Assembly (NCBI GenBank): GCA_900551535.1
Contig: URWJ01000019.1
Coordinates: 1-17,165, forward strand
Reading direction: 5' to 3'
Length of the DNA stretch: 17,165 nucleotides
From: an uncultured Granulicatella sp.
Lineage (GTDB): Bacteria > Bacillota > Bacilli > Lactobacillales > Aerococcaceae
The notes under the pieces are model-generated. The model ran no database searches. It was not told the origin of the DNA and saw only the letters and a program-made list of their open reading frames with translations. The translations under genes and the position numbers were made by a program. Positions 14,256 to 17,165 of the stretch are shown here, piece by piece (position 1 is the first letter of the stretch; each line of letters starts with the position of its first letter).

Positions 14256-15746
14256 ATGGGACAAGAACTGTTTAATTATGACAACACAAATTTAGAAGAA
14301 GTAATCCAGTATTCTGAAAAAATCCTAAATCGAAAATTCTCAGACATTTTAAAAGAATATGATGAGGCGGATTATAAGACTTACGAGGATTATCAAAATC
14401 AAGAAGCCAATGAGTATGAGAAAAAAGAGATAAAGCCTAGCTCAAAAGGGCAGTATGGGAATTATATTGAACGCTATTATTTTGGATACCAACCGAATAG
14501 TAACGCTGCAGCTGATTTTGAAGAAATCGGTGTAGAGCTTAAGGTGACGCCATTTAAAGTCAATAAGAATGGAACCATTTCTGCAAAGGAGCGTCTAGTC
14601 TTAACGATTATTAATTACTTCGAAGAGAATTTGGACGATTTCTATCAATCTCATTTGTGGAAAAAATGCTCCAAAATGCTTTTATTATTTTATAATGGTT
14701 TGATTCCTGAACAAACACTTTATGATTATATGATTGAAAAAGTGTTCCTGTTTGAATGGTTCGAGGAAGATATGAATGTCATTTTAGATGACTATGCACG
14801 GATTACTCAGAAAATTAAAGAAGGAAGAGCACACGAATTGTCTGAGTCCGATGGCAACTATTTATCAACTTGTACCAAAGGAGCCGGTAAAGGCAAAGAT
14901 TGGAAAAAACAACCTTTTAGTGATGTTTTGGCGAAACAACGTGCCTGGGAATTAAAGTCTAGTTACATGACATATTTGATTAATCATAAAATCTTTGCTA
15001 GTCATGAACAAGAGAGCGTGTTAGCTACTGCTAAAGGAACGAAGAAACCTTTTACTCAACTCATTGAAGAGAAGATTTTGAAGTATAAAGGATGGAAAGC
15101 CGAAGACTTATATGATGCGTTCGATGTTCCTATTCGTTCAAAATCTAAAAATAGTTTACTCATCAGAAAAATGATTGGACTGACTGGAGATATTGAAAAT
15201 ACACAAGAGTTTCAAAAAGCCAATATGAATCTGAGAGTCATTCGAGTGAATAAGGATGACCTGCCTAAAGAAGACTCTCCGTTTAAGGTTTATGATTTTA
15301 TCGAGTTAGCACAAAATGATAATTGGGAAGAGTCTCATGTTTTCCAAGAGATTTGTGATAAACGTTATATGTTTGTCGTATTTAAGGAAGAAGCCCCAGG
15401 AGAGTATATTTTGAACCAAGTGAAGTTCTGGGGATTCCCTGAACGCTTATTGGATGAAGCACAACGCGTATGGAATGAAACACGTACCATTATTAATGAC
15501 GGGGTACAGTTAACACAGTCCGATAAGGGAGTATCGACTAATTTCCCTCAGAGTCAAGTGAATCCATTCTTATTTACAAAAATTCATGCTTCAAATTCTT
15601 ATTACGAGATTGAAAAAGATGTCTTTGTCGGAAAAGGGAAGCTTTCAGATACGAATCCATTGCCCGATGGACGAAGAATTACGAAGCATTCATTTTGGAT
15701 GCCTAAGAAGTTCCTACAAGAAATTTTACGTGGTGAGTGGGATTAG
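14256..15746 (+). CDS. Type II restriction endonuclease, Sau3AI/MutH family (predicted to cut GATC)
   Basis: Predicted to cleave unmethylated GATC. It has 496 residues, near the length of Sau3AI (about 490). The N-terminal MutH-like catalytic domain (about 60-230) has Asp87, Glu94 and Lys96 in ADFEEIGVELKVTPFK, the D-x6-E-x-K spacing of MutH and Sau3AI. Further Sau3AI-like blocks are EGRAHELSESDGNYLSTCTK and WELKSSYMTYLINHKI. The C-terminal half (about 290-496) should be the second, non-catalytic MutH-like domain used as an allosteric or DNA-binding lobe. AAGGGAG precedes the ATG by eight bases. It lies upstream of a C5-methyltransferase on the same strand, and the pair is visibly AT-richer than its neighbours, which suits horizontal acquisition. 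GATC specificity is inferred from family, not shown. Confidence 0.9.
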   Translation: MGQELFNYDNTNLEEVIQYSEKILNRKFSDILKEYDEADYKTYEDYQNQEANEYEKKEIKPSSKGQYGNYIERYYFGYQPNSNAAADFEEIGVELKVTPFKVNKNGTISAKERLVLTIINYFEENLDDFYQSHLWKKCSKMLLLFYNGLIPEQTLYDYMIEKVFLFEWFEEDMNVILDDYARITQKIKEGRAHELSESDGNYLSTCTKGAGKGKDWKKQPFSDVLAKQRAWELKSSYMTYLINHKIFASHEQESVLATAKGTKKPFTQLIEEKILKYKGWKAEDLYDAFDVPIRSKSKNSLLIRKMIGLTGDIENTQEFQKANMNLRVIRVNKDDLPKEDSPFKVYDFIELAQNDNWEESHVFQEICDKRYMFVVFKEEAPGEYILNQVKFWGFPERLLDEAQRVWNETRTIINDGVQLTQSDKGVSTNFPQSQVNPFLFTKIHASNSYYEIEKDVFVGKGKLSDTNPLPDGRRITKHSFWMPKKFLQEILRGEWD

Positions 15747-15754
15747 CAAATCAG

Positions 15755-15783
15755 TTGATCAAATATTGAATTCATGATATAGT
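15755..15783 (+). promoter_or_regulatory. Internal promoter for the methyltransferase gene, with GATC in its -35
   Basis: TTGATC and TATAGT are spaced by 17 bases, and TGA before TATAGT makes an extended -10. The -35 hexamer contains GATC (15757-15760), within TGATCA. Transcription would begin near 15790, about 31 bases before the methyltransferase start. A promoter separate from that of the nuclease would let methylation precede cutting when the system enters a new cell. Confidence 0.7.
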
Positions 15784-15810
15784 AATAGAGAAATTTTGGA
15801 TGAAAATGAA

Positions 15811-15816
15811 AGAGGT
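15811..15816 (+). promoter_or_regulatory. Ribosome binding site that selects the methyltransferase start
   Basis: AGAGGT lies four bases (core AGAGG five) before ATG 15821. The earlier in-frame ATGs at 15800 and 15806 have no comparable site, and starting at 15821 gives the usual short N-terminus before motif I. Confidence 0.65.
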
Positions 15817-15820
15817 AATC

Positions 15821-17155
15821 ATGTCAAAACTTAAAGTATTCTCAATGTTTGATGGCGTTGGGGGATTTATCGTTGGTCTTCATGAGGCTAACAAAAAATT
15901 GAATAAAAAATTTTTCCAAGTAACTGATACGAATCAATTTGAACCTAGTAGAAAAGCGCAAGATGCGTTTGAAGTTGGAGTATACAACTACCCAAAAATC
16001 AATCATAGTAATGAAGACATCATGCAAGTTTCATCAGAGTATTTTGATGAAATGAAGGCAAATGGTGTGAATATGATTGTCGGCGGATTTCCATGTCAAG
16101 ATTACTCAGTAGCGCGCAGTAAAAAGCACGAAATGGGTATCGAAGGTAAAAAAGGGGTTCTTTTCTGGGAGATTATTCGCGCGGTGAATCATATCAAACC
16201 AGAATATCTTATTCTTGAAAATGTGGACCGACTATTGAAATCACCGTCTAAACAACGTGGACGTGATTTTGCGATTATGCTCGGAGCATTCAATCAATTG
16301 GGGTATACCGTTGAATGGCGTGTGATTAATGCGGCAGATTATGGAGCACCTCAAAGACGTCGTCGCGTGTTCTTCTTTATTTATAAAAATGACTCAGCTT
16401 TTGCCAAGAAACATGGTATTAAAGATTTATCACCAGAATCATTCGAGTCATATATTTATAAAAAAGGTCTTTTTGCAACGCAGTTTCCAGTAGAAAATAG
16501 TGCGAATAAGAATCGTGTTTATACAGAAAAACTTAGTGAACTAGATGCGCATTCTGAAGAGTATATTGTAGATATTTCGAATAACTTTACTGGAAAAGTT
16601 TGGAACACAGGTTTGATGAAAGATGGTATTTATTACACCATTGATACAACTCCTGTATTCGAAAAAGCAATGACTTTAGGAGAAGTAGTTCAAAAGGCTA
16701 AAGAGTATTATGTTGAAAAACATGGTGAGGAAGCTTATCAAGAATATATTCAAAACTATGTAATTCAGGACGAAGATAAGATTAAGAAATTCCAATATTT
16801 GCGTGGACCAAAGAAAATTGAGCGAACGACAGAAGAAGGATTTACTTATATCTTCTCTGAAGGTGGAATGAGCGAAACGGATGACCTTTCATTACCAGGA
16901 CGTACAATGCTTACAAGTGAGGGGAGTGTGAACCGTTCAACGCACTTCTTAAAAGAAGGAAATCAGTTCCGACTATTAACTCCAAACGAAGCAGAGTTAT
17001 TACAATGTTTCCCTTGTGATTGGACAAAATACAAGAAACTATCCGATGGGACAGTGAGCGAAGTGAACGATCGTATGCGTTATTTCTTTATGGGGAATGC
17101 GCTAGTTACGTCCATTGTGGAACGTATCGGTATCGGAATGGCAAAAATGATTTAA
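15821..17155 (+). CDS. DNA C5-cytosine methyltransferase of the Sau3AI-like system
   Basis: Transfers a methyl group from S-adenosylmethionine to C5 of cytosine, protecting host DNA from the adjacent nuclease; the expected product is GATm5C. With the chosen start it has 444 residues. Motif I FSMFDGVGGF (7-16) binds the cofactor; motif IV GGFPCQDYS holds catalytic Cys92; motif VI is ENVDRL (133-138); motif VIII QRRRRVFF (178-185); motif IX begins at RTMLTSEGSVNRS (361-373); motif X is MGNALVTSI (424-432). The target-recognition domain is the variable stretch between about 190 and 355. All catalytic motifs are intact, so the enzyme should be active. The start was chosen over two ATGs up to seven codons upstream on ribosome-site grounds. 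No terminator is visible in the ten bases left in the window. Confidence 0.94.
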   Translation: MSKLKVFSMFDGVGGFIVGLHEANKKLNKKFFQVTDTNQFEPSRKAQDAFEVGVYNYPKINHSNEDIMQVSSEYFDEMKANGVNMIVGGFPCQDYSVARSKKHEMGIEGKKGVLFWEIIRAVNHIKPEYLILENVDRLLKSPSKQRGRDFAIMLGAFNQLGYTVEWRVINAADYGAPQRRRRVFFFIYKNDSAFAKKHGIKDLSPESFESYIYKKGLFATQFPVENSANKNRVYTEKLSELDAHSEEYIVDISNNFTGKVWNTGLMKDGIYYTIDTTPVFEKAMTLGEVVQKAKEYYVEKHGEEAYQEYIQNYVIQDEDKIKKFQYLRGPKKIERTTEEGFTYIFSEGGMSETDDLSLPGRTMLTSEGSVNRSTHFLKEGNQFRLLTPNEAELLQCFPCDWTKYKKLSDGTVSEVNDRMRYFFMGNALVTSIVERIGIGMAKMI

Positions 17156-17165
17156 TCCCAAATAA

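Noticed and set aside
1..17165. CRISPR arrays, tRNA, rRNA, prophage or integrase genes
   Set aside because: No regularly spaced repeats, no recognisable tRNA or rRNA sequence and no phage or integrase protein signatures were seen in any part of the window.

Overview
The window comes from a low-GC Gram-positive bacterium, most likely of the order Lactobacillales (a Streptococcus- or Granulicatella-like mucosal species). The signs are strong AGGAGG-type ribosome binding sites, short intrinsic terminators, a secreted amidase carrying pneumococcus-like choline-binding repeats, a streptococcal-style mannitol operon and a 209-residue streptococcal-type ABC ATPase. The genus cannot be fixed from the sequence alone.

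Layout. (1) At the left edge, on the minus strand, is a cut-off lipoprotein gene, then a secreted N-acetylmuramoyl-L-alanine amidase with its own terminator and promoter. (2) A divergent EamA-family exporter follows on the plus strand. Its extended -10 box lies so close to the ATG that the mRNA may be leaderless. (3) Between the exporter and the mannitol operon is a scar: the last 57 codons or so of a second ucpA-like gene, joined directly to the decayed right end of an IS3-family element. (4) The operon mtlA-mtlR-mtlF-mtlD encodes mannitol uptake and phosphorylation (EIICB and EIIA), a PRD-type activator, and mannitol-1-phosphate dehydrogenase, which yields fructose-6-phosphate. A TTGTCATAA/TTATGACA dyad upstream is a good MtlR operator candidate, and a perfect-stem terminator ends the operon. 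(5) A three-gene polar amino-acid ABC importer follows (permease with a TTG start, ATPase, lipoprotein binding protein), then a terminator. (6) An APC-family amino-acid permease is coupled to an intact UcpA-type short-chain dehydrogenase. (7) At the right edge is a Sau3AI-like type II restriction-modification pair: a MutH/Sau3AI-fold endonuclease followed by a C5-cytosine methyltransferase, both complete.

The most interesting part is the restriction-modification locus. The endonuclease promoter is overlaid by a 26-bp dyad with 8-bp perfect outer arms. The methyltransferase has its own promoter, and the -35 hexamer of that promoter (TTGATC) contains a GATC, the sequence that Sau3AI-family systems recognise. 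This is the only GATC in either intergenic region of the locus. GATC is also scarce across the window (17 by hand count, against roughly 60 expected from base composition). Together these suggest a methylation-sensed feedback circuit and long-term avoidance of the target site. This is an inference that can be tested.
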